Shown one piece after another: positions 1-11,100 of a DNA stretch of 64,000 nucleotides. Location: contig CM082588.2 in NCBI GenBank assembly GCA_040954595.2, forward strand, positions 7,006,001 to 7,070,000, in the 5' to 3' direction. Numbering within the stretch: the first letter of the stretch is position 1; each line of letters begins with the position of its first letter. Made by a program: the position numbers and the translations under genes. Source of the DNA: Balanoglossus misakiensis. Lineage: Eukaryota; Hemichordata. The notes under the pieces were generated by a model that worked only from the letters and a program-made list of their open reading frames with translations, ran no database searches and was not told the DNA's origin.

Positions 1-272
1 TCTAGAGTATGTTTATACAGATAATTGCAGAAATTATTAAATAGGTAAAAGTGCGACCCCAAGTTCTGAGAGATCCCTGTCCACACAATATCAGTAACAA
101 GTTCGGTCATTATTAATATGAACACTATTCTTAATTGAATTTGTTTACAAATTACAATGACCATAAAAGTTTATCGAAATAATAAAGTAGATAAAAGGCA
201 ATTTAGAAGTAACCTGGGTAACCGAGACTAAAGTAACACGTGCCAATCGTCACGTGTCCCGAAACTTTCACT
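1..272. other. 3' flank of the O-fucosyltransferase-like gene
   Basis: AT-rich sequence downstream of the last coding exon of the minus-strand gene ending at 273. It should hold its 3' UTR, but I see no clear AATAAA on the minus strand close to the stop. No other feature seen. Confidence 0.4.
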
Positions 273-3200
273 TCAGTTAATACTATTAACCTGTTTTGGT
301 ATTTGCTGTAGTGACGACAAATATGTTGTTTTCCGCTTAAGAAGATTCCTTTCTGACGCTGCTGCAGTTGACCACGCTGAGCCCCCAGAAGCGATGAAAA
401 CATTTGCTTCTGAAATGATAATACTCGGAATTTTAGTCAGCGTACATGCAAACAATTTGCCTTAAAATATCTGGCACAAAATCAAAGTAGTTAGAACACG
501 TCACACTATTGGCTGAACTTACGTTTGATGACTTCCTGTTCAACTAACGATATGACGTAATTGTCGTCACTGTAGGAAGCAATGCTGGAGATGTTCGCTA
601 TCAAGTCTTTCTTCGTGAATAGCCGAGGAACGTGTGGTCTCAGAATATTGTACATTGTCTGAAAAGAGAAGGGCGTACGATTAAGTATGTCTTGTCCACA
701 GAGGGTCATTCGATCGATACTTTAAGTAAACTGCTAATTCCATTTCCATTTCTCTCTTATGCATATTTCCTTTGACCATCTTCGGATTACTACACACCTG
801 CATCACTAACTGCAAAAGTTCATTAAATATTTAAATTTGAAAGTGTATTGACAAGAAACTGCAACGTGTCTCTTCATGGGCAATCTTTTAGCGAAGTTTA
901 TGTCAAAATAGAGCGCGGTATTACCATACGATTTTATTGACTGATGACAAATTTCATGAAAATGACAATAGTAGAAGTGAGTTTTCTAGCCATTCTCAAT
1001 GTAATCGTATGGAAAAAGACGAATGCACGCACAGTTTTCCAGTTTTATTTACACATGAATCGGGAAAAGAGATATACCTGGGCAAATTCTGGATAGGCAA
1101 GATACACACACGAGACTTTCGCCTTCTTCATAAAATCCTTGAAGACTTCAACGAATTTTTTAGATTCACTCTGTAGGTTCAGTCTCCCATAATCACATCC
1201 CTTCGTTTGATTCCATATCATGCACCTGTGTAAATATATACAGACAAATAAATAAAAATTAGGGTTGGTAGGTTGGTAGGGAAATTGTTTTATTTTGCAA
1301 TTTTATTTTATATCTTGGCCGCCGTAGTGTAGAAGAATGACGTCATACTTCTTGCGAGATTCTCCCAATTTTCAAAATAAATTGTATATTTGACATTGTT
1401 TCTACTTCCGGTTAAGGAAGCTCTAAAAAGTTTCGGGTCGGCGGATTAAAATTAGGGTAGGTCGGGTAATCGGAACAACACATATTTTCTATTTGGCCTT
1501 ACATTTTAATAAATTAATTCATTCAATGTCGAGATATATTAGAGTCGGCGTAACAAACCATACTTCTTGGCGAGATATAAACTGCCTTACGTCGTAATTC
1601 TGGCCGTCAATCTTTGGTTTTACATTACTTGCCTTTCTCCAGTTCGATTTCTCCAGTGGAAGCCAAGAAACGGTTTTCCGTCACATATATGTTGCGAGGC
1701 TTCTTGTCCCATTCGACGAATGTAGGGCGCCTTTACCAGACACCTATTGGCAGATTCCGCCAGCTGGTTCCATCGTTTATATGCTAAGTGGTTGTTGCGT
1801 CGATGCCGATAAATGACACAGCGGTACTTGTGCAAATCACTCAATTTTTCTTGGAGTGATTTTCGTCTGGTCTGTGCTCCATTGGCCGCTTTGCTGCCGT
1901 TGTATTCATCCACGTCGATTGGCGTGAAATGTAATCCGGTGTCAAGGAATATGTCTTCAAGTAAATTACCCTTCTTGTGGTCATCATATATCACGGCGCG
2001 GCCTCCACATTCACTGTAGAATTCCCGCGGTGTTGCAACGGACACAAATTGTTTGAGGCGATCGACGTCGAAAGTTTGATTGAAATTTCTTGCTTCCGTG
2101 CCGTTGTCTTGAGTCACATGGTTTCGTATTGGATACAAGACCATAGTGCGATTTTGTAGAACTGCCAGTGGTAGGGTTGTCTTAAATCTTTGGTAGTTGT
2201 GTTGTGGACCAGAGCGAGAATATATGAGAGCGTGCATCAGAAAACGACGGGTGGATAGACTGAAAGGACTGACCGTGGTGGCAACAGTCGGCCTGAAGGG
2301 AGACATATCCTGAAAAAGATAGGAAGTAGTCCATAACTGAGGTTATAATGTTGGATTGCAGTGAAAAAATTATAGTGTTTTTTTTCACAAAGAATACAAT
2401 TTTGGTTAATCTTGCAAATATTGTAATTTGCTTTTAAATTACCCAGCGAACACCTTTTTGCTTGAAGCCCATATTTGAGCTGCTGTATATGGTGGTCTAA
2501 TTGTTCAGAAAGCCCCACGAGCAGCCACTTTTTCAGTATTTCATTACTTTACTTTCCAACTTAGATTAGTCCATCTAAGTAAGCTCACTGTCAGGTATAC
2601 ATGAACACCTTATCGATGCCCGATTGTGGCTGTACCTTGCAATCTGATCAATTGGTACATGTATATTAAACAGGTGCCGCACCCATTTAATCTGCCTCCA
2701 TACAAAGAGTACACAACTATCGTGGTATGCGTCGCCAAGAGATGACAAACGGATGCAAATACAAGTTATATGGGTTAATGATGAGGTAGGAAGAAAATTG
2801 TAAATATTTTATTATTGAACATGCGAAATTTGGCAGCTTATGAGGCTTTAATGTTACCAAGAAATCATTATGGTTTTTATCATGAAATTTATGGCGTGTT
2901 TGTTTTTTTTTGAAATATTTGTCAAGGCCATCCATTTGGTTTTAGGCAACGCTGATAAAATGCTCCTGAAAAAACTTTCATGTATTGCAGGATTCTTAAA
3001 GTCCTAACACCTTCTATTTTTGCATTGTCGCGCCAAAGTTCGACACTTTTGTTCGCGACGACCACCTCTTTACGATCAGGTGGAGGGGGGGGGGCTTTTG
3101 CCGGTAGCCATCAATATTTAGGAGTGGCCAGAAATTTCTTAGGTGGAAACAGAGAAAAAAAAACTCACCCGAAAAACACTGGTCTCATTTCCTGACACCC

Positions 3201-3345
3201 CGTGTCTTGCTACATGTACGTGGAAAGTGGTCTTATTTCCCGATGAAGTTATTGTGACCACGGTCAGCATACTGGCAGAGGTCAGAAACAGAAATGTCTT
3301 CTTGAGAATCCCGCTCCATGAATTACTGGTCATTTTCCTAGACAA
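273..3345 (-). CDS. GDP-fucose protein O-fucosyltransferase-like, five coding exons
   Basis: Coding exons on the minus strand: 3169-3345, 1629-2309, 1078-1170, 523-658 and 273-409. Phases fit (0,0,0,1), giving about 407 residues, a normal length for this family. Exon 1 encodes a short cytoplasmic tail followed by a hydrophobic stretch (about residues 16-34), which looks like a type II Golgi/ER signal anchor. Exon 2 has the sugar-nucleotide fold entry with GP-x-N and the hallmark LAVLQNRTMVL, then ends at GFHWR (about residues 276-280), matching the conserved H-x-R region of O-FucT enzymes. Exon 4 has SLVEQEV. Exon 5 has FIASGGSAWSTAAASER, the C-terminal motif of the superfamily. The expected reaction is transfer of fucose from GDP-fucose to Ser/Thr in the secretory pathway; the acceptor is unknown. 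Exon 2 could also end at a GC donor three bases upstream of my choice, but only the GTAATG donor keeps phase. The start could be Met1 or Met5. Confidence 0.78.
1250..1502. mobile_element. MITE family 1, copy in O-FucT intron 2
   Basis: This ~250-bp block is the reverse complement of blocks at 44975-45240 and 60186-60450. Shared segments include the one around GGTCGGCGG, the AACCGGAAGTA stretch, the GAGAATCTCGCAAGAA stretch and an AATCGGAACA end. In the other copies the ends form an imperfect inverted repeat (ATGTGCTGTT), so a non-autonomous DNA transposon is likely. It has no coding capacity. Confidence 0.6.
2310..3168. other. O-FucT-like intron 1, nothing else seen
   Basis: Bounded by a GTGAGT donor at the 3169 side and a TTTTTCAG acceptor at 2310. 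Several short frames on both strands show no recognisable motif and no matching splice phases. I see no repeat or RNA gene. Confidence 0.4.
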
Positions 3346-3589
3346 CAGACTAACGATGGCCTAAGACCAACTGAGGGCACGCGCCTCGGGTACTTGAGTC
3401 TGCATGGATAAATAATACGAAATTCCAGTAATTTCCGACGTTTCTTTGAAGTGGGCCTCTCGTTCTGTGCCGTTGGTTTAGGTAGTCCTGTTTCAAAATG
3501 ACCTACATTACACGTCCTATACACATGTATTACATGTTCTGATTGGTTTATCCGCTTATCTAAGGTCCACTTGTGGCACGCTGATTGGA

Positions 3590-3850
3590 GGGACCTTATG
3601 TGTTTGGTCTTATTACTATGTATTATTCACCAGACCTTGTAGGTTAGGTCTTATTACTATGCATTATTCACTTTACAGCTCCCTGATTGGTTAATGTGTA
3701 GGTCTGGTCCTCCAGTGTTCACTGCCTGATTATGCAGGACCTTGTCGGTTAGGTCTTATTAATATGTATGTATTCACCATACAGCTCCCCGATTGGTTAA
3801 CGTGTCAGTCTGCTCCCCCAGTGTTCACTGCCTCATTGTGAAATGTCCCA
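3590..3850. repeat. Short tandem repeat, unit about 105 bp
   Basis: The segment GGTTAGGTCTTATTA recurs near 3640 and 3745, each followed by ATTCAC, ACAGCTCC, GATTGGTTAA and CCAGTGTTCACTGCCT. A third partial unit with TTGGTCTTATTACTATG lies near 3600. This is about two and a half diverged units upstream of the O-FucT-like gene. Confidence 0.6.
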
Positions 3851-4084
3851 TGTTCTTCCTGGCTAGCGTTGTGGTAACACATTATTCAGGATGTCCGCAG
3901 ATCGTTCATTGATTTTCTGAGAAATAGCCTGACTGATACTATCACTAACATAAACCGCACCCTGGAAAGATTAAATGATCTTTTAGATGGACTTTGAAAA
4001 TCTGATTTACTTATCTAAGCATTTTTGGTAACAGTTGGTGTAATACTACTATTTTTTAATCACCCTCCTACTTCTCATCATCAA

Positions 4085-4114
<30 letters not shown>
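4085..4114. repeat. (ATT)n microsatellite
   Basis: About ten perfect ATT/TTA trinucleotide units. Confidence 0.85.
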
Positions 4115-4115
<1 letters not shown>

Positions 4116-4342
4116 GTTATAATATAAAGCAAAACGTACAAGTACAAGCATGAAACGCAATTTAAACTAAACGTGTAAACAACCTGTTGAATACTGTCTA
4201 TTGTTTTCGCACACTGAGCCTGTTGTCAATTTGGTTTCCGGTATTAGTACCGCACATATGAAACCAATCTGGTGAACGGGACTGCTGTACACAACACCGT
4301 TTCGGACAGTTTCCGTTTGGCGCAGTGCAGTCATTGGGAGAA

Positions 4343-4378
4343 ATGGGACGAAGAACCAAAAGACGTCACCAATCCAAG
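4343..4378 (+). CDS. Candidate first coding exon of an unidentified plus-strand gene
   Basis: An ATG in fair context begins a basic 12-residue stretch (MGRRTKRRHQSK) that runs straight into a good donor (AAG followed by GTATGA). Basic N-termini of this kind occur on intracellular proteins. I could not find a second exon: downstream lie an antisense sulfotransferase and then 28 kb of satellite. It may be a remnant, a gene with very long introns, or chance. Confidence 0.2.
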
Positions 4379-4559
4379 GTATGAAAATGTGTCAAATATG
4401 CAAAGGCAATCGAACTGGGAGTCCTTTTAGGCCTAAAAATAAACATGTCAAGTCGTGGGTTTAGGAAGAAATTTGTCAAGCTTTATTACATATTTCTTAA
4501 ATGACTGGAAAGTTCTATCGACGGATAGAAATTTCCATCGATCGACATGTATATTGTTC

Positions 4560-4705
4560 AATCACATTTATCTGTCTGTCTGTCCTAATTCGTTCTTTCG
4601 TCTGTCTGTCCGTCCGTCCGTCCGCCCGCCTGCGTGCCTATAGGCTATCTATCTATAGTATCTACTAGTATATCTATCTATCTGTCTATCTGTCTGTGTA
4701 CTTAT
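4560..4705. repeat. Mixed CTGT / CCGT / CTAT microsatellites
   Basis: Runs of CTGT, then CCGT, then CTAT tetranucleotides with short interruptions, just downstream of the sulfotransferase stop and probably inside or next to its 3' UTR. Confidence 0.75.
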
Positions 4706-4729
4706 CATAAGTTAAACGTCTTTAAATCG

Positions 4730-5827
4730 TTAATGTTCTTCCTCCACGGAGGAAATAGGAAGAAGAAAGCTAACGCTTGCATTTCTAAATTCTTCCTCGC
4801 TATGTACCGTCCCATAACCGACTCTCTTGAGAACTTCCCCTGGGCAAAGTTCTTGAATCTCTTTCACTTCTTCGTAGGTCAGTTTCGTTCTCCATTTCTC
4901 TCCGTTGCCGATCTTATTCCCCGGTTGCTGTACTTTTTTCTGTATGGTCGGGTGCATCGGAACCCCGACAAAGTCGTACAGTTTTGGAACAAACTCGGCG
5001 GGTCGATCAGAAAGGTCCTCGTAGCGGATCAAGAAGTAATTGTCTTTGAACCAGGGGTCGGCGTTTGCTGCGCTGACGGAGTTGATATCCAACCAAGTGC
5101 AGTAACTCTTGATCATTTGCCGTTGCTTGTCGTCGTGTTTTGGATCTTGCTTTCTCCTCAAGTCCCCGTAAACGGATCTTGAAGACGTCATCCCACGCGG
5201 ATCGCGAACTAAGTGGACAATTTTCACGTGGTCTTTTTTAAGCATAGGGGCAGCAAGCAGTACGTTGTTCAGACGTATGGTCTTGGTTACAACATGGCGC
5301 TTCGATCTACACAGTTTTGTGACGCTGCTCTGCAGAACTTTCCTGTCGCGTTGCCTTGGAATCTTCGCGTGTGCTCTCATAAATGTATGCCGCATCAAAC
5401 TATCGAAGTAGTAGTCACGATTGGTAAGATTGCAGTTGTAGAACGCGTGCATGAAGTCGGTCAGTTCGTGGCGGATGCTTTCTAAATAGTCGAAGCTGTC
5501 TTCGTAGAAATCCATACCGTTGTGTTCAATCAGCATGTACCCAGGCTCGTAGACGTAGAAGAAGTCCGGATGAGCGGCGAAGTAGCTGCCAGCAAGCGTC
5601 GACCCAGTGCGCATTCTCGCATGGACGAGAACGTTCACGTGACCCGCTGTGTTGTCGTCTTCTGTTGGAGATCTCGGTCCAGTGTTGGGTTCTGCGTGTA
5701 CCCTGACAACTGCTGGCCGTATCGGTACCTCGGTCTCAGTCGTGTCGGAACGATACATGTAGACGCCTACCGTTGACAAGAAGACAAATGTGACCGACGC
5801 AAGAACAGTTATTCGCGCGTTCTTCAT
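4730..5827 (-). CDS. Carbohydrate (Gal/GlcNAc/GalNAc) 6-O-sulfotransferase-like, CHST1-type
   Basis: A single-exon, 365-residue type II membrane protein. Residues 1-5 are cytoplasmic, about 6-24 form the hydrophobic anchor, and a low-complexity stem runs to about 62. The 5'-phosphosulfate binding loop is at HARMRTGSTLAGSYF (RTGST, about 73-77) and the 3'-phosphate loop at HLVRDPRG (about 205-212). The C-terminal part has YEDLSDRP and FVGVP, usual in this family. These are the PAPS-binding motifs of Golgi sulfotransferases that put sulfate on position 6 of sugars in glycans. The frame stays open upstream to 6052 without a good ATG and with a CA repeat inside, so I chose the Met that directly precedes the membrane anchor (context GCCAAGCCATGA). 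Many members of this family have one coding exon. The acceptor sugar cannot be read from the sequence. Confidence 0.88.
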   Translation of the reverse strand: MKNARITVLASVTFVFLSTVGVYMYRSDTTETEVPIRPAVVRVHAEPNTGPRSPTEDDNTAGHVNVLVHARMRTGSTLAGSYFAAHPDFFYVYEPGYMLIEHNGMDFYEDSFDYLESIRHELTDFMHAFYNCNLTNRDYYFDSLMRHTFMRAHAKIPRQRDRKVLQSSVTKLCRSKRHVVTKTIRLNNVLLAAPMLKKDHVKIVHLVRDPRGMTSSRSVYGDLRRKQDPKHDDKQRQMIKSYCTWLDINSVSAANADPWFKDNYFLIRYEDLSDRPAEFVPKLYDFVGVPMHPTIQKKVQQPGNKIGNGEKWRTKLTYEEVKEIQELCPGEVLKRVGYGTVHSEEEFRNASVSFLLPISSVEEEH

Positions 5828-6097
5828 GGCTTGGCCCCAATGATGTCTCCTGGGTCGGACGAAGTGCAGTAAACGGAGCATGAATATACACACACACACA
5901 CACCTGCACGTTTTCTGGATCACTGCCTGGCTCCTGTCGCGCATTACGTTCGCGCAAGGGTGCCCACATGGATGGTAGCAGAATGCATTGTACTGGTGGA
6001 ACTCCATGAAATGTGGCGCTGCGCTGCTGTTAAACTTTTGGCTAAATTTCACCCTTCAGTGAGATATGATAACTGTTATAGAAACCCAGTGTAGTTT
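5828..6097. other. 5' flank of the sulfotransferase with a short CA repeat
   Basis: Upstream sequence of the minus-strand sulfotransferase. It holds a (CA)8-like run near 5890-5905. No convincing TATA box or 5' UTR splice site seen. Confidence 0.4.
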
Positions 6098-6690
6098 AGG
6101 GACTGTTCAGTTTTTACGGCAGGGGGGGGGGGGCGGCAAGTTTGTGTCATCGGTTCGCAAAATCAGGCCGACCCCCCCCCTTCACCCAGCCCCCAAAAAT
6201 GATGACCCCCCCCCTTTGACAGACCCAAAAATATGATGACCCCCCCCCCTACGCCGAAAACATTCGCCGTCCTGATCCTATGTACACTGTATGCAATAAA
6301 GGGAATGAGGCTCCTCACACCTCAATTATATATTTCTTAAAGTATTATTGAAGTATATAATAGTATATCGTTGCAATAAAGAAATCTATGAACAAATTCA
6401 AATGACAAGTCAATACAATAGTTGCTAGAATCGGTAAAACAAGAAAAGTGGCGGGGTGGGCATGGGAGGGGGGTGTCCCCCTCCCACATTAGAAAATTTT
6501 GTAAAATAAAGGGTGCGAAACTGCAATTTTGTGGACTCAAAAGCAAAAGTTCGGTGGCAAAAGTATGTGACCCCCCCCTAAACGTTTAAAAAAAAACAGA
6601 TGACCCCCCCCCCCTTGTGGACTTCAAAATTTAAGTGAACCCCCTGGATTTTGCCGGCCCCCCCCCGGCCGTAAAAACTGAACGGTCCCT
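6098..6690. mobile_element. MITE family 2 with G/C-run terminal inverted repeats
   Basis: The left end (from 6098) reads AGGGACTGTTCAGTTTTTAC, followed by GGC and a run of G. The right end is its inverted copy: a run of C, GGCC, then GTAAAAACTGAACGGTCCCT ending at 6690. TTA-like sequence flanks both ends (possible target duplication TTA or TA). The interior is about 550 bp, rich in C runs after GATGA, with no coding frame. A non-autonomous cut-and-paste transposon is the simplest reading. Confidence 0.75.
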
Positions 6691-7026
6691 TAATTCAAAG
6701 ACATTGATCACGAACGAGTATGGTCAGCTGCACCCTTATAATGAATATACATGTATAGTGTGTGAGGTTGCTATGTTGTTATTGATGTCCATGTGGTTAT
6801 GCAACAGATGGTGTGTACACGCAGTAGCACGGTGATTATGGAAATTGACAACTCACTTGTACAATGTATTGTATTGTATGTTTAGTCTCCTGATGAGTAA
6901 GTCTAGTGACTCACGAAACAGCGTTGTAGAGATTTTACCGCTTTTCGTTTCTCCTACTACCCTCCTTTATACTCCGCTCTATTTTTGTATCGAGCACTTT
7001 GTGTTGGACCAGTCGAACCGCATACT

Positions 7027-7028
<2 letters not shown>
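6691..7028. other. Gap with no recognised feature
   Basis: AT-rich sequence with only short frames. Nothing supported. Confidence 0.4.
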
Positions 7029-7106
<78 letters not shown>

Positions 7107-7147
7107 ATGTATGTATGTATGTATGTATGTATGTATGTATGTATGTA
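7029..7147. repeat. Compound microsatellite (GT)n(GTAT)n
   Basis: About 30 GT units followed by about 14 GTAT units. It directly abuts the first satellite monomer. The frames through it (Val-Cys or Tyr-Ile-His repeats) are not genes. Confidence 0.95.
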
Positions 7148-8145
7148 TGAAAAATGTTCAAAAAGGCCCCAAAAACCGAAATTCGGCAATTCGAGAATTG
7201 GTCACTTTTTGATAAAAATCATGATGTATAACCAATGAAAAATGTTCAAAAAATCGAAATTCGGCAAGTCGAAAATTGGTCACTTTTTGATAAAAATCAT
7301 GATGTATAACCCATGAAAAATGTTCAAAAAGCCCCCAAAAACCGAAATTCGGCAAGTCGAGAATTGGTCATTTTTTGATAAAAATCATGATGTATAACCC
7401 ATGAAAAATGTTCAAAAAGGCCCCCAAAACCGAAATTCGGCAATTCTAGAATTGGTCACTTTTTGATAAAAATCATGATGTATAACCCATGAAAAATGTT
7501 CAAAAAGGCCCCAAAACCGAGATTCGGCAATTCGAGAATTGGTCACTTTTTGATAAAAATCATGATGTATAACCAATGAAAAATGTTCAAAAAATCGAAA
7601 TTCGGCAAGTCGAAAATTGGTCACTTTTTGATAAAAATCATGATGTATAACCCATGAAAAATGTTCAAAAAGCCCCCAAAAACCGAAATTCGGCAAGTCG
7701 AGAATTGGTCATTTTTTGATAAAAATCATGATGTATAACCCATGAAAAATGTTCAAAAAGGCCCCCAAAACCGAAATTAGGCAATTCTAGAATTGGTCAC
7801 TTTTTGATAAAAATCATGATGTATAACCCATGAAAAATGTTCAAAAAGGCCCCAAAATCCGAAATTCGGCAAGTCGAGAATTGGCCATTTTTTGATAAAA
7901 ATCATGATGTATAACCCATGAAAAATGTTTAAAAAAGTCCCAAAAACCGAAATTCGGCAAGTCGAGAATTGGTCATTTTTGATAAAAATCATGATGTATA
8001 ACCAATGTAAAATGTTCAAAAAGCCCCCAAAAACCGAAATTCGGCAAGTCGAGAATTGGTCACTTTTTGATAAAAATCATGATGTATAACCCATGAAAAA
8101 CGTTCAAAAAGGCCCCAAAAACCGAAATTCGGCAAGTCGAGAATT
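7148..8145. repeat. Satellite array 1, ~79-90 bp units
   Basis: About eleven tandem units, each with ATCATGATGTATAACC, ATGAAAAATGTTCAAAAA, CCGAAATTCGGCAA and a variant of GAGAATTGGTCACTTTTTG. One unit type lacks the C-rich segment (79 bp). A four-unit block of about 343 bp is repeated (about 7150-7490 and 7495-7840). The order of elements is the same as in the adjoining 88-bp array, so the two share an ancestor. Confidence 0.93.
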
Positions 8146-11100
8146 GACCAATTCATGGGTCGAAAAATTGTCATTTTTGGATGATTTTCATGAGCTATAA
8201 CCCATGGTTTTTTCAAAAAAATGAATAAATTTCGATATTTCGCAAAGTCGAAAAATTGTCATTTTTGGATGATTTTCATGAGCTATAACCCATGGTTTTT
8301 TAAAAAAAATGAAGAAATTTCGATATTTCGCAAAGTCGAAAAATTGTCATTTTTGGATGATTTTCATGAGCTATAACCCATGGTTTTTTCAAAAAAATGA
8401 AGAAATTTCGATATTTCGCAAAGTCGAAAAATTGTCATTTTTGGATGATTTTCATGAGCTATAACCCATGGTTTTTTAAAAAAAAATGAAGAAATTTCGA
8501 TATTTCGCAATGTCGAAAAATTACTTTTTTTGGATGATTTTCATGAGCTATAACCCATGTTTTTTCAAAAAAATGAAGAAATTTCGATATTTCGCAATGT
8601 CGAAAAATTACTTTTTTTGGATGATTTTCATGAGCTATAACCCATGTTTTTTCAAAAAAATGAAGAAATTTCCATATTTCGCAAAGTCGAAAAATTACTT
8701 TTTTGGATGATTTTCATAAGCTATAACCCATGGTTTTTTGAAAAAATGAAGAAATTTCGATATTTCGCAATGTCGAAAAATTGTCATTTTTGGATGATTT
8801 TCATGAGCTATAACCCATGTTTTTTTCAAAAAAATGAAGAAATTTCGATATTTCGCAAAGTCGAAAAATTGTCATTTTTGGATGATTTTCATGAGCTATA
8901 ACCTATGGTTTTTTCAAAAAAATGAAGAAATTTCCATATTTCGCAAAGTCGAAAAATTGTCATTTTTGGATGATTTTCATGAGCTATAACCCATGGTTTT
9001 TTTGAAAAAAATGAGGAAATTTCGATATTTCGCAAAGTCGAAAAATTGTCATTTTGGATGATTTTCATGAGCTATAACCCATGGTTTTTTCAAAAAAATG
9101 AAGAAATTTCGATATTTCGCAAAGTCGAAAAATTGTCATTTTTGGATGATTTTCATGAGCTATAACCCATGGTTTTTTCAAAAAAATGAAGAAATTTCGA
9201 TATTTCGCAAAGTCGAAAAATTGTCATTTTTGGATGATTTTCATGAGCTATAACCCATGGTTTTTTCAAAAAAATGAAGAAATTTCGATATTTCGCGCAA
9301 AGTCGAAAAATTGTCATTTTTGGATGATTTTCATGAGGTATAACCCATGGTTTTTTCAAAAAAATGAAGAAATTTCGATATTTCGCAAAGTCGAAAAATT
9401 GTCATTTTTGGATGATTTTCATGAGCTATAACCCATGGTTTTTTCAAAAAAATGAGGAAATTTCGATATTTCGCAATGTCGAAAAATTGTCATTTTTGGA
9501 TGATTTTCATGAGCTATAACCCATGGTTTTTTCAAAAAAATGAAGAAATTTCGATATTTCGCAAAGTCGAAAAATTGTCATTTTTGGATGATTTTCATGA
9601 GCTATAACCCATGGTTTTTTCAAAAAAATGAAGAAATTTCGATATTTCGCAAAGTCGAAAAATTGTCATTTTTGGATGATTTTCATGAGCTATAACCCAT
9701 GGTTTTTTCAAAAAAATGAAGAAATTTCGATATTTCGCGCAAAGTCGAAAAATTGTCATTTTTGGATGATTTTCATGAGCTATAACGCATGGTTTTTTCA
9801 AAAAAATGAAGAAATTTCGATATTTCGCAAAGTCGAAAAATTGTCATTTTTGGATGATTTTCATGAGCTATAACCCATGGTTTTTTCAAAAAAATGAAGA
9901 AATTTCCATATTTCGCAAAGTCGAAAAATTGTCATTTTTGGATGATTTTCATGAGCTATAACCCATGGTTTTTTCAAAAAAATGAAGAAATTTCGATATT
10001 TCGCAAAGTCGAAAAATTGTCATTTTTGGATGATTTTCATGAGCTATAACCCATGGTTTTTTCAAAAAATGAGGAAATTTCGATATTTCGCAAAGTCGAA
10101 ATATTGTCATTTTTGGATGATTTTCATGAGCTATAACCCATGGTTTTTTCAAAAAAATGAAGAAATTTCGATATTTCGCAAAGTCGAAAAATTGTCATTT
10201 TTGGATGATTTTCATGAGCTATAACCCATGGTTTTTTAAAAAAAATGAAGAAATTTCGATATTTCGCAAAGTCGAAAAATTGTCATTTTTGGATGATTTT
10301 CATGAGCTATAACCCATGGTGTTTTCAAAAAAATGAATAAATTTCGATATTTTCCAAAGTCAAAAAATTGTCATTTTTGGATGATTTTCATGAGCTATAA
10401 CCCATGGTTTTTAAAAAAAAATGAGGAAATTTCGATATTTCGCAAAGTCGAAAAATTGTCATTTTTGGATGATTTTCATGAGCTATAACCCATGGATTTT
10501 TCAAAAAAACGAAGAAATTTCGATATTTCGCAAAGTCGAAAAATTACTTTTTTTGGATGATTTTCATGAGCTATAACCCATGGTTTTTTAAAAAAAACGA
10601 AGAAATTTCGATATTTCGCAAAGTCGAAAAATTGTCATTTTTGGATGATTTTCATGAACTATAACCCATGGTTTTTTCAAAAAAATGAAGAAATTTCCAT
10701 ATTTCGCAAAGTCGAAACATTGTCATTTTTGGATGATTTTCATGAGCTATAACCCATGTTTTTTTCAAAAAAATGAGGAAATTTCGATATTTCGCAAAGT
10801 CGAAAAATTGTCATTTTTGGATGATTTTCATGAGCTATAACCCATGGTTTTTTCAAAAAAATGAAGAAATTTCGATATTTCGCAAAGTCGAAAAATTCTC
10901 ATTTTTGGATGATTTTCATGAGCTATAACCCATGGTTTTTTCAAAAAAATGAGGAAATTTCGATATTTCGCAAAGTGGAAAAATTGTCATTTTTGGATGA
11001 TTTTCATGAGCTATAGCCCATGGTTTTTTCAAAAAAATGAGGAAATTTCGATATTTCGCAAAGTCGAAAAATTGTCATTTTTGGATGATTTTCATGAGCT

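Noticed and set aside
1620-1632. GC donor (AAAG/GCAAGT) at the end of O-FucT-like exon 2
   Set aside because: It would give the wrong phase for the next exon. The GTAATG donor three bases on keeps the frame.
4634-5182. 182-residue plus-strand frame over the sulfotransferase
   Set aside because: Antisense shadow of the sulfotransferase, which has clear PAPS motifs on the minus strand. The start lies in a microsatellite.
6845-7189. Val-Cys and Tyr-Ile-His repeat frames
   Set aside because: Direct translation of the (GT)n(GTAT)n microsatellite.
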